This document shows positions 1 to 9,624 of a stretch of 21,630 nt of DNA, one piece after another. How positions within the stretch are numbered: the stretch's first letter is position 1; each line of letters opens with the position of its first letter. Both the position numbers and the translations under genes were made by a program. The notes beneath the pieces were generated by a model. That model ran no database searches and was not told where the DNA came from. It worked only from the letters and a program-made list of their open reading frames with translations. The stretch is from assembly GCA_024196135.1 (NCBI GenBank), contig JAMQCK010000488.1, positions 1 through 21,630 on the forward strand. Direction: 5' to 3'. Origin of the DNA: Pleurotus ostreatus/Saccharomyces cerevisiae fusant (Eukaryota > Opisthokonta).

Positions 1-434
1 ACTTATGTATTGTTCCTGCTTGCCGTCCTCGCTGGGTGGGAGTGTCACGAGTTGTAGGTATTATGTACAGCTCGACTCTAGCAGTCACTCGGTCACGTCA
101 CGCGCTCACGCTTTATATACCGAGTAGTCACACTATACACTCTTTAGTCCGTGCGTTGTCGCCTTCGGTCCGTGTCTGTGTTCGGCGTTGCCGCTGGGCG
201 CGCCAGCCCCCCCGCCACCTGCCCGGCTGAGGGGGCCTCTGAGGCCCTTGCCCGGGGCTTTGTACCGGGTCTGCTGCTTGCTTTATCCCCCTTGCTGCTG
301 CCATCCAACCGCTGGGTTGTATTCGATCATCACCGCCGACGCTCCTGCTATCCGCAACCTCCCTACCCGTCGGTCGCTCCTTGCATCCACTTATGATATT
401 TGGGAGGAAGAAACTGATCCATGGCCCAGCGTGT
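1..434. other. Non-coding or unassigned left edge
   Basis: I see no supported gene here. Open frames exist on both strands but are low-complexity Arg/Pro/Ser readings typical of GC-rich noise. A TATA-like stretch (TTTATATACC) lies at about 111-120. A short perfect hairpin, GGGCCTC-T-GAGGCCC, lies near 231-245. The stretch is downstream of the minus-strand zinc-knuckle ORF and may hold its 3' UTR. Confidence 0.5.
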
Positions 435-1058
435 TCACTCGACCTTGAGCTTTCGAGATCGACGCCGAGATAGTGGCGGTGGCGGTGGCAGAAAACGCAA
501 TGCCGAGGGTGGATGCGACACCGGGGGCTGCGGTCTAGGGGCTGACGCAGGCAGCTGAGGTGGTACCGACGACGAGGTCTTGACGAAACGCAGCAGCGCG
601 TCCGAGTTCGAATGCCTACGATGCCGCTGGTACGCCACGCATGTGCGGCGATGGACCTCAAGGGACTCCTGGTGGCACCACTCCCGACAGAATCTGCACT
701 GGACGGAGGGCGTCGTCGAGTGGCGCGAGTGAATGTGGGCGAATTGGAGCGAAGGAGGTGTAGCGGACGTGATGCGAGGGCTGGTCGCCTGCCGAGCAGG
801 CGTCGACGGACGCTGTAGGTCATCGAGCTGCCCCATGACGAGCGGCGGGCTCTCTGAGTCTCGAGCTGGAGGTCGCGCGCTGCGCTCTGGACGTCGATCC
901 TCCGCCGACTTGTGCCGCGTCATGGACCGCCCACGCGCTATGGGTATAGGGCGCGTGCGCTGCGGGGTGGGTAGTGCGGGCTGGGCGCTTGTGCGCAGGC
1001 TCATTTCGCTGGAGCGATGGCGGGGCATGGTGGTCGGAGGCACATCCTCGTGTCGCAC
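435..1058 (-). CDS. Putative C2HC zinc-knuckle protein (3' exon or whole ORF)
   Basis: An open frame of 207 codons ends at a TGA (437-435). The clear feature is a single zinc-binding motif, C121-x2-C124-x11-H136-x3-C140 (bases 639-698), with the spacing of the zf-C2HC_2 fingers of the ZC2HC1 family. The rest is Pro/Ser/Arg-rich and probably disordered, with a run of prolines near the C-terminus. There are two options for the start. One is an in-frame ATG at 1028-1026 in a good context (CACCACCATGC). The other is that 1058 is an exon edge, because CTTCCACAG directly precedes it and makes a good 3' splice site; a candidate upstream exon lies across the transposon at 4631-4747. The element end is only 10 bases upstream. 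Function is unknown; proteins with one such finger may bind nucleic acid or protein. The ORF could still be chance in GC-rich DNA, but the exact finger spacing argues for a real gene. Confidence 0.42.
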   Translation of the reverse strand: MRHEDVPPTTMPRHRSSEMSLRTSAQPALPTPQRTRPIPIARGRSMTRHKSAEDRRPERSARPPARDSESPPLVMGQLDDLQRPSTPARQATSPRITSATPPSLQFAHIHSRHSTTPSVQCRFCREWCHQESLEVHRRTCVAYQRHRRHSNSDALLRFVKTSSSVPPQLPASAPRPQPPVSHPPSALRFLPPPPPLSRRRSRKLKVE

Positions 1059-1069
1059 CTGTGGAAGTA

Positions 1070-1335
1070 CCCCCTTTGCAAAGTGTCCTACAAGTTATAG
1101 GTCATGCTTTTGCAAAGTTCACGAAGTCATTACCTACACAGCCACAGCCCCCCGGGATCTCGCCGGTGACGCCTCCGGGGAGCGCCCGATGCGGCAGGCG
1201 ACCCCCCGAGCTCGCTGTTCGGGCGTTTCCGAGCGTCGCGCCGCCTCCCGCCGCACGCGGGCGCGATTGATGCGCCTTCCCGCGCCTTCCCGCGCATCCC
1301 GCTTGCTTAGTCAGCGCGTCCCGCGGCCTCGCGCG
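1070..1335 (+). repeat. Left terminal inverted repeat of the 3.48-kb element
   Basis: It pairs with the reverse complement of 4284-4549. It contains the palindrome CTTTGCAAAG at 1074-1083 and a second copy, TTTTGCAAAG, at 1108-1117. A tandem CGCGCCTTCC-type repeat lies at about 1271-1295, and GCTTAGTCAGCG at 1305-1316. Weaker similarity between the two ends continues inward to an AAAAAGA(A)TGTAT stretch near 1392-1403. Confidence 0.85.
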
Positions 1336-4283
1336 CGCGCGCGTTGCCGCCGCTGTCGCTGCGCGTGGTTCCTCGCGCTCGAAGTAGCAGAAAAAGAATG
1401 TATTGTATATCAAATATACTGTGTGTGCACGTATATGGATGGTAGGAAGGGGGAAAGGGCGAGAAAAGGGCCTGCGAATTTTCTCGCTAGCGCTGCGAAC
1501 AGCATACAGCTTGTGTGAGCAGGCGTTGCGAGCGTGCATCGTATGGGCAATGATGGGGGAGGGGGAGAGGGGGCAAGCTAGGCCTCAGAGCACGCGCCCG
1601 CGCGGCTGGTTGTCAAGGTGCGGGCTGCGCGCTGCCTAGCGGTTGCGCGGGCGCACGCTCGTCAGCGCGCGCTTCCACACGCGCGCGACCCTTCTCTCGC
1701 ATTTTCCGAGTCCCGCCAAGGCCATGCAGGCCTCGGAGCGATGAACGGCGCGTCCCAATACCAAGTACCCGCACCGTGAATTCCCGGTGCGGTGAGTACT
1801 CAAACGGCGGGCGCTCGACGCGAGACACGCGTTCGACGGGTGGGGGATGGGAGGAGCAACGCGAGAGCGCGCGTGTGCGTCTTGAGGGCAGGGACGACGA
1901 GGGGGGCAAAGGCGAGGGCGAGTGGGGTCGCGGAGGGCGTATAAATCATATGTGAGTTCGATATTCAGCTGGCAGGGCGTAGCGACGCACCTCAAGAGAT
2001 CCCTAGCGCTATCTCTGCCGCCTATTACGCGCTCTCGCGCGTTGCGGCGACCGTTGCGTGCCGCCACTCGCGCGTCGTGCTTAGGGTTGGTCTTGAGAGG
2101 TATGCGATTCCCACGCGTTCGGCGTAGTAATCACGTTCATGACGATGATTAAGGCATAAAGAATGATATTGAGGAGAAGGGAAGGGGAAGAAAAGGGGAC
2201 GGGCCGATGGGGGTGCGCGGTGGTCGTGGTTGGAGGTCAAAGGGCGTGCGCCGAGGCACGTCGGATGGCCGGACCGGCATGCCGACCCGCCGCCCGAAGA
2301 CGTGCGCGGACGGCATGGGGGAGGGGAGGGGGCGCTGGAGCGTAGGGAGTAGCTTCTTCGAGTACATGACGGATATTAGCATATGAGTTCATGCAGGATG
2401 TAGCCTTCGTACCTGACAAGCTGCCAGTCACCTCGCCTGTTCCCCAGGTTGCTCCCCCCTGTCGAGCGCTGCTTTAGCTTTTCACGCTCGCTTTTGGAGT
2501 ATTGTAGATGGTATATGTTCGATTGCGAGAGTGGGATGGAAGGAGTGCCGCCAGGTGAGTCGAGGTGGTGGTGGTTGGGGAGGAACAAGCGCTGATCGAG
2601 CGCAATCGGATGCTCGGACCGGACATCCGAAGCCCGTCGTCGTCGCGCCTCGCGTTCTCGTGAGCACGCGAATCGCCGAGTTAGACAACGAAAACGCCGG
2701 GAATGTCAAGGGGAGTAGCGCTTAAAGTGAAATCTGGGTTGAAACTCGGAGGTTTGTGCATAGATTCAAAGAGAAATAACGATTGTTGTTCTGAGAGGAA
2801 TGTACAGAATCCATTCGTGCATAACAATGAGTATGGGTCATTCTGAGGTTCTACAACCTGACCACCACAAAGCAACTCATGTACTGTGTTCCAATACTGA
2901 TATATATATGATATTGACCGTTACCACGCTTTGGAGGGATCTGAATGAGCCAGATAAAGCTTAGCATTCGGCGAGGTGGCGAGCATATGCACATAGGAGG
3001 GCATATCTCCAGGCCGTCGTATAGGTGGAGAGCGAGTCGCTCCATATAGCAGTACTATAAGTATATCAATATACATCATACATATTTTCGAGTCAATCGG
3101 CGCCTGCGATGGACAGCAATCGGTCAGCGAGACACGACGGACGCGCTCGAAATGAACGCGTTTGTGACGTGACGTAACGCGTCGCTTTCGCCTTCCACCT
3201 CCATTCCCGCCTCACCGCTCGTGCCCACCACCCTCAATAACCACAGATAGTTGCAAGCTTGGCTTCTAGAGATGCGTAGCGCTCACCCAGGTGCGCTATA
3301 TGTCTTCATATATAGAGATTACGCGCTAATTATCTCATAGTGTACTAGTTTCGACCCCCTCCTCCTGCCCTACGACCGATCCACCCCCACCCACGCTCCC
3401 CAATCAACCCATATGCACCCACCACGATAAACGACTTGTTTTCCGTGCTTCAGCACATTAGCAACCGCACAAAAAACGCGCTACAAGAGGTCCTAGGAGG
3501 CAGAAGGATGAGCGCGTGCAGCGCGCGAGGATGTAGCTGCCCGGTGCGTAAACACGTCCAGTACTTCGATTTCAGCTGACTATTCTATCTTCCGAGTCCA
3601 CGACAACTGCAGCAAGTCCGCGCGCGTGCAAATGAGCTCACGGGGAACGTGATCGGCCGGCTTTCCCCCCTCCTTCTACCACCACGACCCCTGCGACTTC
3701 ACTCAAGCACAGCGTCGCCGCTTCCCGCGGCGGCGACGCATATAATCCCCACACGTCACAAGAACGAGCCCGTGCTGCCGCGGGCCAGCCAGCTCGCCAC
3801 ACCGCCGCGCCATCCCCCCCTCGCCCAACCAACAGCGGTCGTGCCGGGATGACCGCGGCAAGCCGCCCAAGCGCTTTCCGCGTCCCCCATCCCCTTCTTC
3901 GTTCACTTCCGCCTTCCCTTACCCCTCACGCGCGCCGCGAGCCCAGCAAAGGGTCACGAGAAACCCATGCCGCAGCCGCGCGAGCAACATGCGCCGCTTC
4001 CCGCGACAACGAGCAGGGCTCTCTCCCTCGCTCTCGGTCGCGGCCAACACCGTCTACCCCTCCCCTTTCCTTTTCGCCTTGCCTGAGCGCTCCCGCAGCC
4101 CTCCTACGCGCGCTGTGCAACGCGTATAGCGTCGGCGAAAATTTTTCGCCGCCGCTTTCTCATTTTCTTCGTTTTTTGGACGTGTATATACGTGCCACTA
4201 GTTTTAGTGTATCTATGTAGTATTCATACATCTTTTTTGCGTCAATTTAGATGCGGAGGGCGACGAGCAGCGACGACGCGTAC
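1336..4283. other. Interior of the large TIR element, no supported gene
   Basis: I find no coding region I can defend. Frames are short and Arg/Pro/Ser-rich on both strands. Visible structure includes a near-palindromic hairpin at 1764-1800 (AGTACCCGCACCG against CGGTGCGGTGAGTACT), a small stem at about 2605-2628 (CGGATG...CATCCG), and AT-rich patches at about 2880-2930, 3040-3090 and 3295-3340. A spliced, heavily decayed transposase gene cannot be excluded by eye. Confidence 0.5.
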
Positions 4284-4549
4284 TCGCGCGAGGCGGCGCG
4301 ACGCGCTGACTAAGCGAGCGCGACGCGCGGGAAGGCGCGGGAAGGCGCATCAATCGCGCCCGCGTGCGGCGGGAGGCGGCGCGACGCTCGGAAAAGCCCG
4401 AACGTCAAGCTCGGGGGGTCGCCTGCCGCATTGGGCGCTGCCCGGAGGCGTCGCCGGCGAGATCCCGGGGACGGTGGCTGTGCAGGTAAATACTTCGTGA
4501 ACTTTGCAAAAGCGTGACCTATAACTTAGAGGCAACTTTGCAAAGGCTT
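4284..4549 (-). repeat. Right terminal inverted repeat of the 3.48-kb element
   Basis: It is the reverse complement of 1070-1335. It carries both TTTGCAAAG copies in mirrored positions (ACTTTGCAAAAG at 4501-4512 and CTTTGCAAAGG at 4536-4546) and the GCTTAGTCAGCG motif on the minus strand (4304-4315). It is followed by CTT and then the flanking TA at 4550-4551. Confidence 0.85.
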
Positions 4550-4551
4550 TA

Positions 4552-6141
4552 AGACATCAGCTGCGTGTCGCGTCTTATACGTGCGCGGACACCTTCGACG
4601 AGCGGTTGCGGAACAGCCTGGCAATTATACACGCAGCTTTGCGTCAGAGCACGGCGCTCTTGGATGCGGTGCTGTGGCGTCTATATTGGGCAGGCTGGGC
4701 TGAGCAAGGGCGCGTGCGTCTGCGCCGGAGCCGTCTCGAGTCATCATCGCCGGGATGATAAGCAGCGCCGATCGTGGCTGGGAACAATGGGCGCGCAGAA
4801 ACTATCGACGGATTCAGAAGGTTGAAGGAAGTCGATCATGAACACCTGTCAAGGGGAAACCGTTAGCGCCGAGAACGCCATTGTTCGACTGGCAGATGGA
4901 GAGTGTTACCTTCCTCTCTTCCTCGGATCCTCGCGATTATGCGCCTAAGCACGAGAGCAAACCCTTCCATACTGCATGGAAGGATCCTCCTAGTCATGGA
5001 ACAATGGGAAGGTAACAGTGGATCGCAGTTAAGTGTATTGTATGCAGACGGGAACAGCATACAGCACGCGTCAGTCTATGCCAGTGTGACCACATGCTCG
5101 CTTCGCACGCGTGAGAGGTCCAAGACGGCCCTTCCGATGCGAGCCCAACAGAATACCGGAGAGTCACAATCACCGCGGGGGCTAACGACACCGACTTCAG
5201 GCATAAGAATGTACGCAGCTTCAGGCAAAGTTTGAACATATTCCAAAAAAGTTGAACGCTGCCGGTGTGTGTCGGATCCTGGTAGGCAAGTCAGATGGCC
5301 ACCTGCAATTACAGTACCGCGGAAGGCGAATGCGGTACTAGCATGCATGCTTACCATGAGCTTCCCATTGACCGCAAGCAAGCAGTCCTGTGTCCGAGCA
5401 GTTGTGACTCGTGGTTATTTGACTTTCTGTGCTGGCATGTCAGGCGCAAGCTGGAACCTTGAGCAAGACGCGGCGCTGAGGCAAGAGTAGCGGTGAATAC
5501 AACGCAAAATCTATCGAGTTTCGATTACAGCGCCAGCCTTCCGTTCATTTTCTTCATTGCATATTCAGTGGATGCGAGAGAAGGCCATTGTAACGGTTGC
5601 GAAGAGCGCTTGCTCGCAGTCTTGGGTGTTGCGCTTGATGACAATGGGCGTCGCGGACATCGTCAGGCGGCTTTTGCCGATGGTTGTGAGATGGAAGCAA
5701 AAGATGACGGCAATTGCCGGTAGATGCAGAAGAAGACCATACCATTGTCGAACTCAGCTTTCCATACTTGTCGCATTGTTCAAAGTCCCGCTTCAGATCT
5801 TCAGGATCGTCAAACAAGGTCAGCAGTACGAAAACCGTATACTAAAAGGATGTCATGAATTAGCAGCGGATCCATATGGTTGTAGAGGTAGAAGTACAAG
5901 TGGGGAATTGTCAGCCCCTTCAGCTGCTCCAAAGGGAGTTGGACGACGGGTATACGGTGCAAAGACAGTGAAGGACAGGTATATGCTTGAGTCAAGGTAA
6001 ACGAGTGAGAGTCTCGTGATAACAAAATAAAAATACAAAGGCGTGTATAGCGTCGTGGCGTTGTCAAGAATAGCGAAAGCGGTAGAGACCGACGACTGGA
6101 AAGCGAATGGAAGTATGCATGGAGATGACGATTTCAAAGCA
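4552..6141. other. Unassigned 1.6 kb between the element and the F-box gene
   Basis: I support no complete gene here apart from the candidate exon at 4631-4747. Short frames occur on both strands. A minus-strand reading at about 5740-5960, with phrases such as LEQLKGLTIPHLYFYLYN, looks somewhat protein-like and could be a decayed gene fragment, but I cannot name a family. A cluster of small direct and inverted repeats lies at 4780-5020. The 6000-6141 part is probably 3' UTR of the F-box gene. Confidence 0.45.
4631..4747 (-). other. Candidate 5' exon of the zinc-knuckle gene, across the transposon
   Basis: This is inferred, not recognised by homology. The minus strand reads ATGATG at 4747-4742 and then 39 open codons ending in CTGCGT, followed by GTATAA at 4630. 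If the large element is removed in thought with one TA kept, an intron of 90 nt runs from 4630 to 1059. It joins this reading in frame to the 435-1058 ORF and has a branch-like CTGAT at 4560-4556. A shorter alternative intron, from GTGTCC at 4592 (52 nt), gives the same frame but meets a stop 18 codons upstream. The peptide is Ala/Pro-rich with no domain. Confidence 0.2.
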
Positions 6142-7508
6142 CTAGGTTGTCTCTCGCCAGAGGTTGTCCAGCGGTAAGTCCTCTTCGACCTGCCAGATAC
6201 CGTCAATGAGTGCCAGTACGACCGCGTCTCCCTCGTCGTCTTCAGTGCCGTCCGGGCGAGTGCTGTGTCGTCGTGAGATTGGGTGAGGGGAAGTGGGACG
6301 AGATGACAGCCACGGCGACGACGACCGGGACGTTGGATGAGGCGACGGGGCGCGAGAGGGAAATGGAGACGAGTAGGCATGCGAGACTCGGCGCCACGCA
6401 CGTCCCGAACTTGGGGGGATAGCCGCGGCTCTCCATGCCGTGGGGCCGTGGAAGACGATGCGCCTCAGGCTACGGGCGTAGATGCTCATCTCGGAGGCAA
6501 GAGCTCGAAGAGCCCGATGCGAGACTGGCATTGGACTCCAGCTGGATATATCGACGGCGAGCGTCTCAATGGTCCGAAGGCGAAAGAGAAGTGCATAGGC
6601 TTGAAGGCGCTGGCATTCCTTGAGCATGGGCGTATTATGAAACAAATAGAAAGTCTCACCACAACGCCATCCACTGGTAGAGCCGGCGTACCAAGATAGC
6701 GCACATCGGGGCTTGCCGCGCCCAGAAGAGACAAGGCGCCAGCGTCATCTGGACTGAGCACCTCCAATGAGATGGGCCGTGTACTCGTCGAGCGTAGTGC
6801 TCGAGTGAGCGGTGGATAGTCGCCGTCCACTTCCAGCCAGGCGTGTAGTCGACGAATGCTCCTTCCAGGGAGCAGGGCCGCCGCTAAGCGCGCCCCACAT
6901 TCCAGGGTGTGAAGCGCGGGCAGTGCGTCTGGATGTATCGTGGCGACAGAAGTTCGTCTACCGCAGTCATCACCAATGTGGCTCGCGTCCTCTCCGGTGA
7001 GTGTGAGGTCCTCCAGCATCCGCTGAGCTTCGAGAAACCTGAACAGATGCTGGTTTAACGGCATATCGCACGTCAACGTCCGCAGCAGGAAGCCGGTTCC
7101 CTCGAATATGGTTGCCGGTGGTGGTTCTCCCGGCGCAGGCGACAGGCCACCTCCCGTGATGTCGAGGAATCTCAGGCGCGTCGAGGCGCGAAGGACGCGC
7201 GCGAGGAGGCTGGTAGCTGCATCGGGCAGAATCCGGATGGACAGCGCATCGACGAGTCCTGCCAAGGACGGCGCGTCAACGAGTGTGCGCAGCAGCGCGT
7301 TGCCCTCGGTGGATACTCCGACCTTCCGATCTAGAGTGTTGTAGAGGGCGACCTGAGCTGCTCGACGGAAAGGACGCGAGACGCGACAGAGGCGAGCAAG
7401 GTCATCGCGAGCACGGACGTGACCGATGACCAATGCGTAGAGTTCTGGCGAACCGACATGTGTGGAGTAGTGCTGTGAGATGGTGGTCGTTGGCGAGGAG
7501 GGATGCAT
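6142..7508 (-). CDS. F-box-like domain protein, basidiomycete type
   Basis: Two exons are read: 7508-6660 and 6609-6142 (TAG at 6144-6142), about 438 aa. The intron of 50 nt runs from GTGAGA (6659) to CCAG (6610); a 41-nt version ending at CTCAAG (6619) is also in frame and would add three residues. Residues 21-60 read PELYALVIGHVRARDDLARL followed by CRVSRPFRRAA and LYNTL, the F-box-like pattern of mushroom proteins that recruit targets to SCF ubiquitin ligases. The middle is Leu-rich and LRR-like without exact repeats. The C-terminus ends in LWRETT, resembling the WRE/WRD tails of this family. Such proteins are numerous and their targets are unknown. The start is the ATG at 7508-7506 with G at -3; an in-frame ATG at 7643 would add 45 residues. 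The Ser/Pro-rich stretch coded at about 6240-6390 may be an unrecognised intron. Confidence 0.75.
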
Positions 7509-9624
7509 TACCGGATCAGGAGGGAGAGGGGAAAGAGACTGAGCGCGTGTAATTGGCACATTCGTTGTGGTGGAGAGTGCTCGGCAGCCGTGCGAGGGCC
7601 TATGATCACCGGTTGGCTCTGCATCTGGCACTTCCACGGCCATATAACACCCGAAATGCGCCAAAGCCCAGTGTTGACAAGCGCGAGAGCAGAAGGCGGT
7701 CGTAAAAAGGAAAGAAGATTGTGACGAGGGCTCCGTTAAAAAAGAGATCCGCTGGGAACAAGGGTTAAAGCGGTATCAGGCGGATCGTAAGGGCGTACTC
7801 ACTTTCGTACGATTACACACGCCGAAGAGGACGGGATTAGGTATGCTGCTTACGGTTAGATTGAGGCCAATGGCGATATGAAGGCTAAGCTATAGGTGAA
7901 CAGGGCGCTAGGATCAAAAACTGGGGTCGTATCGAGCACCGTGGGGTGCTGCGCGAATACAACGAGAGTTGCGGGAGATGGTGGGGATGCAGGTCGAGTC
8001 GTCCTGTTGAAGACGCGTCGGCGGTTTTTGACTCGGCGAGATATCGGCTGACGGAACGGTGCGCTCCCCCAATTCGGACTGAATCTCCGCTGCGATGACG
8101 CGACGATACCTCCGTGTGTATACACTCGCCGTGGAAGAGAAGTGCAACCAACAGCCTGGAAACTAGCCTCTCCGCTGCGGTATGAACGCCCAACGACCTC
8201 TGGAGCTGTACACGTCTAGATGGGACTCGCTGGGTGCTCGTTAAGACGTGGGGAATACGCTCGAGAGAAGTACCCTCTTTTGCGTGTACAGCCGACTCCG
8301 AGTGATTTTTGGTGATTTCCCTTCGGTTTCCCACCGTCAATCTAGCTTTCCCAGAACAGGATGCCGTCGGCGTTCATCTGAACAAAGAATCAATCCACTC
8401 GCGATGGTTCCTGGCGGTACCGCCGTCTGAGAAGGTTTGTTGACCTCCGCAGCGTGGGTTCACGCATAGATGGAGCCCCACCTAGGCGGTCGAAACGCTG
8501 CAGTCATGCGAGGGGGATGCCCGTCGCAGAGGGATAGGCGTTGGGATAGCTGTCTTCCGTAGGTCACGGTGCTCCGCAAGAACTGGTGCGGGTTGAGCTC
8601 GAACGTTGCCCGTTTGACAGCAGGTCATTCAAATTGCAGGCCGACGGGTTGCCTCAGAGGGCAAAAGTAGCTCGGTTGTTGCCAAGACTATCCAGCGTCA
8701 TTGAACGTCGCCAGCTCTACCGCATAAAGCTCGGCTCTGCCAGAGAGCATGGGACCAAATCTCCTGCAGAGAAACAATTATCACCAGCGATACAAAGACG
8801 TCAGAAGAGACACAAACTTGGAACGCCGTGCAATGACGAGGGTGCGAGGATGAATAGTCTATTAAGCCTGTGTTCGTTGAAGGATGATCGACGCTCCCGG
8901 CGGATAAGCCTCGGTCAGAATACGCAGTGGAAGGCCTCGGTCTCGAGACGCCATGGATCGCAGGATTGTAATGACGACACCTAGGCAACACAGAGCGTAG
9001 AATCGCCGTGTGCAGCTTCCTTGAGAAAATGAGCCAAACATCGAGTAGTCCGCCCTCAAATCAGAGCATAAAAATACAGGAAATACCTCTGAAGGGCGTG
9101 CAGTCTTTCTTCGCAACGCCCTGGCGCAGCCTGGGGTACCAGATGGCTTTTGTGCAGCTGTAGACTAGATGTCCTTCGACCGGGGTATCTGATATCGGGG
9201 ATGCAGAGAGGAGTAGGCCGCACCGAGCCGCCGTCCAACGCAGACGAGTGCGGAGCTTCATACTAGCATCCGAGCGCTCTACATCGATATGTGCGTCACC
9301 ATTGCTCTGTCGTTATAACCTGAAGTTCTGCCTGTCGCCGGAGGCCTGCGGGCCGTTCTCGCTAGTTGAGACTCCCGTGGCAGGTATTTAACACAGCTGC
9401 CAATGTCATGAGAAACAGTCAACTCTCAACTCCAGGTTGAGCAAAGTATGTGAGTGAGTCGGAGACAACGAAGGCGTGACGCAAGCCGAGCGCGGAGATT
9501 GCCGAGGCAGATGCATCACATCAACTTGTCACATTCCCCTTGCCTCCGACGACTACGTCCGCAGTACGACATTCCTCAACAGCTATACTCCATCCCAGGA
9601 ATTAGCCTCGCAGTCTCTGGAAGT
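7509..9624. other. 2.1-kb gap between divergent F-box and ENGase genes
   Basis: I see no gene that I can support. It must contain the upstream regions of both flanking genes, since they point away from each other. A TATA-like GGTATTTAAC lies at about 9382-9391 on the ENGase side. The best minus-strand frames (8862-9261) have a hydrophobic patch but no family signature. The plus-strand frame of 132 codons at 8586-8984 reads as noise. Confidence 0.5.

Larger units (their letters stand above)
1070..4549. mobile_element. 3.48-kb TIR element without recognisable transposase (TA flanks)
   Basis: The two ends are inverted copies of each other: 1070-1335 and 4284-4549, about 266 bp each, roughly 90% identical by eye. 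TA dinucleotides flank both sides (1068-1069 and 4550-4551), as expected for a TA target duplication of the Tc1/mariner type. The outermost three bases differ between the ends (CCC against AAG on the reverse complement); the match then starts at CCTTTGCAAAG. Several differences are CpG-to-TpG or CpA changes, consistent with decay of methylated DNA. The interior (1336-4283) has no long ORF and no transposase motif that I recognise, only short low-complexity frames, so the element looks non-autonomous or decayed. It is GC-rich near both ends and more AT-rich at 2700-3480. Assignment to a superfamily rests only on the TA and the long TIRs. Confidence 0.8.

Noticed and set aside
600..625. GAGTTCGAATGCC resembling a tRNA B-box
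   Set aside because: There is no A-box or acceptor pairing at suitable distance, and it lies inside the zinc-knuckle ORF on the other strand.
128..823. 231-codon minus-strand ORF overlapping the zinc-knuckle ORF
   Set aside because: It is low-complexity Arg/Ser/Pro in another frame; the zinc motif is in the competing frame.
1497..1510. GAACAGCATACAGC repeated at 5052-5065
   Set aside because: It is an isolated 14-mer with no extended similarity on either side; probably chance or a minor remnant.
5554..6067. Minus-strand readings with LEQLKGLTIPHLYFYLYN and FDDPEDLKRDFEQCDKYGKL
   Set aside because: They are somewhat protein-like, but joining them needs a poor splice site and no family could be named. 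They may be a decayed fragment.
8862..9261. Minus-strand pair of frames with a hydrophobic patch, joinable by a 67-nt intron
   Set aside because: The acceptor is poor (TCAAG), there is no recognisable domain, and it lies in the ENGase upstream region.
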